Source: Algibacter lectus (lineage in GTDB: Bacteria > Bacteroidota > Bacteroidia > Flavobacteriales > Flavobacteriaceae). Taken from it: a DNA stretch of 64,000 nt. The translations under genes were made by a program, and so were the position numbers. The stretch spans positions 1 through 64,000 of the forward strand of contig NZ_FOLN01000007.1 in assembly GCF_900112395.1 (NCBI RefSeq), in the 5' to 3' direction. Below, piece after piece: positions 63,571 to 64,000 of the stretch; the stretch's first letter is position 1; the number at the start of each line of letters is the position of its first letter. The notes beneath the pieces are model-generated. The model had not been told where the DNA came from, searched no databases, and saw nothing but the letters and a program-made list of their open reading frames with translations.

Positions 63571-64000
63571 TTAAATATCATTTTTAATGACACGAATTTC
63601 GTTATTACCAATTATGGTGTTGTTCTCTTCAAATACTTTGTTGATAATAATAGTTCTAAACCCAACGATACATTTACTATTAATGGTTGTACCTTTCATG
63701 ATAGAAGCCTCTCTACCTATCCAACAATCGTTTTTTATTTCAACAGGTTTTGTTTTTGGTTTTTCGTGTTCAAATCCAAAATAAGGTAGTTTGTTGTTTT
63801 TAGTGATTTCTCTTCTAACTTCGGCTTTATAAATATTATGTGTATTGGTATCCCAAATAAGGACTTTGTATGAAATTTGATTGAAGCTTCCTATTTTGAT
63901 TTTTTCGTCTACTCTTATTTCACTTTCTTCATTAATGTTATTATAATCTCCAATAGTTAAATCACCTTTAAAACGAATAAAAATATCGCATCGAAGCCTA
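63571..64000 (-). CDS. Hexapeptide-repeat acyltransferase, partial (5' end outside window)
   Basis: The minus-strand frame is open from 64000 down to a TAA at 63571, giving 142 residues of C-terminal sequence. Parallel beta-helix turns are visible: GDLTIGDYNNIN, DEKIKIGSFNQISY, VEIKNDCWIGREASIMKGTT and SKCIVGFRTIIINKV. The possible catalytic His is in WDTNTHNI. It is the first gene seen of the minus-strand polysaccharide cluster in the direction of transcription. Whether it acylates a sugar or an amino sugar cannot be told. Confidence 0.8.
   Translation of the reverse strand, partial: RLRCDIFIRFKGDLTIGDYNNINEESEIRVDEKIKIGSFNQISYKVLIWDTNTHNIYKAEVRREITKNNKLPYFGFEHEKPKTKPVEIKNDCWIGREASIMKGTTINSKCIVGFRTIIINKVFEENNTIIGNNEIRVIKNDI

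Overview
The window looks like chromosomal DNA of a marine-type member of the Flavobacteriaceae (phylum Bacteroidota). The evidence is the low GC content, type IX secretion (T9SS) substrates with type B C-terminal sorting domains, a PorP/SprF-type outer-membrane protein, a split methylmalonyl-CoA mutase, and many copies of the Bacteroidota promoter box TAnnTTTG (or TAnnTTCG). I see no phage genes, integrase, transposase or CRISPR array. Two kinds of palindromic or structured intergenic repeat are present.

Layout. (1) 1-7451, + strand: the 3' part of a giant SprB-like adhesin made of 100-residue repeats, then a PorP/SprF protein and an OmpA-family protein, forming one cell-surface/gliding locus. 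(2) 7507-18244: mostly housekeeping genes (prfC, idi, queD, tRNA-Thr, DUF4369 lipoprotein, VanX-type dipeptidase, cyclophilin lipoprotein, Nudix hydrolase, PlsC-type acyltransferase, recQ, pentapeptide protein). A 606-bp gene-free gap at 11533-12138 appears to hold two short transcription units: one behind an exact sigma-54 promoter match and one behind a TAnnTTTG promoter preceded by spaced direct repeats. (3) 18489-26717, - strand: a cobalamin-binding radical SAM protein, a fibrinogen-domain surface protein, a three-gene operon ending in a LipL32 homologue, and a NarL-type response regulator with its TPR histidine kinase. The LipL32 operon and the two-component operon are each preceded by a related palindrome, CTGAAnnCAG. 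(4) 26969-38095: topB, an M1 peptidase lipoprotein, a DEAD-box helicase with two small proteins, a DUF5995 protein and the methylmalonyl-CoA mutase genes, the last in an operon with udk and a DivIC/FtsB-like gene. (5) 39078-45656: a TonB-dependent receptor, PQQ-type sugar dehydrogenase and cytochrome c operon, tRNA-Pro, and a large dehydrogenase-like cytochrome c lipoprotein. (6) 45953-47773: an L-type-lectin T9SS protein. (7) 47934-64000, - strand and running out of the window: a capsule/exopolysaccharide cluster with seven glycosyltransferases, three hexapeptide acyltransferases, a Wzy-like polymerase, an SGNH hydrolase, UDP-glucuronate decarboxylase, an initiating phosphoglycosyl transferase, Wza and Wzc.

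How it fits together. Regions 1, 6 and 7 build the cell surface: T9SS-exported adhesins and lectin, and a Wzx/Wzy-type polysaccharide that probably contains xylose or a related sugar. Region 5 suggests periplasmic oxidation of sugars using PQQ that may be taken up from outside. Region 3 suggests a two-component system controlling a LipL32-type exported protein. The least explained stretch is the 11533-12138 gap.
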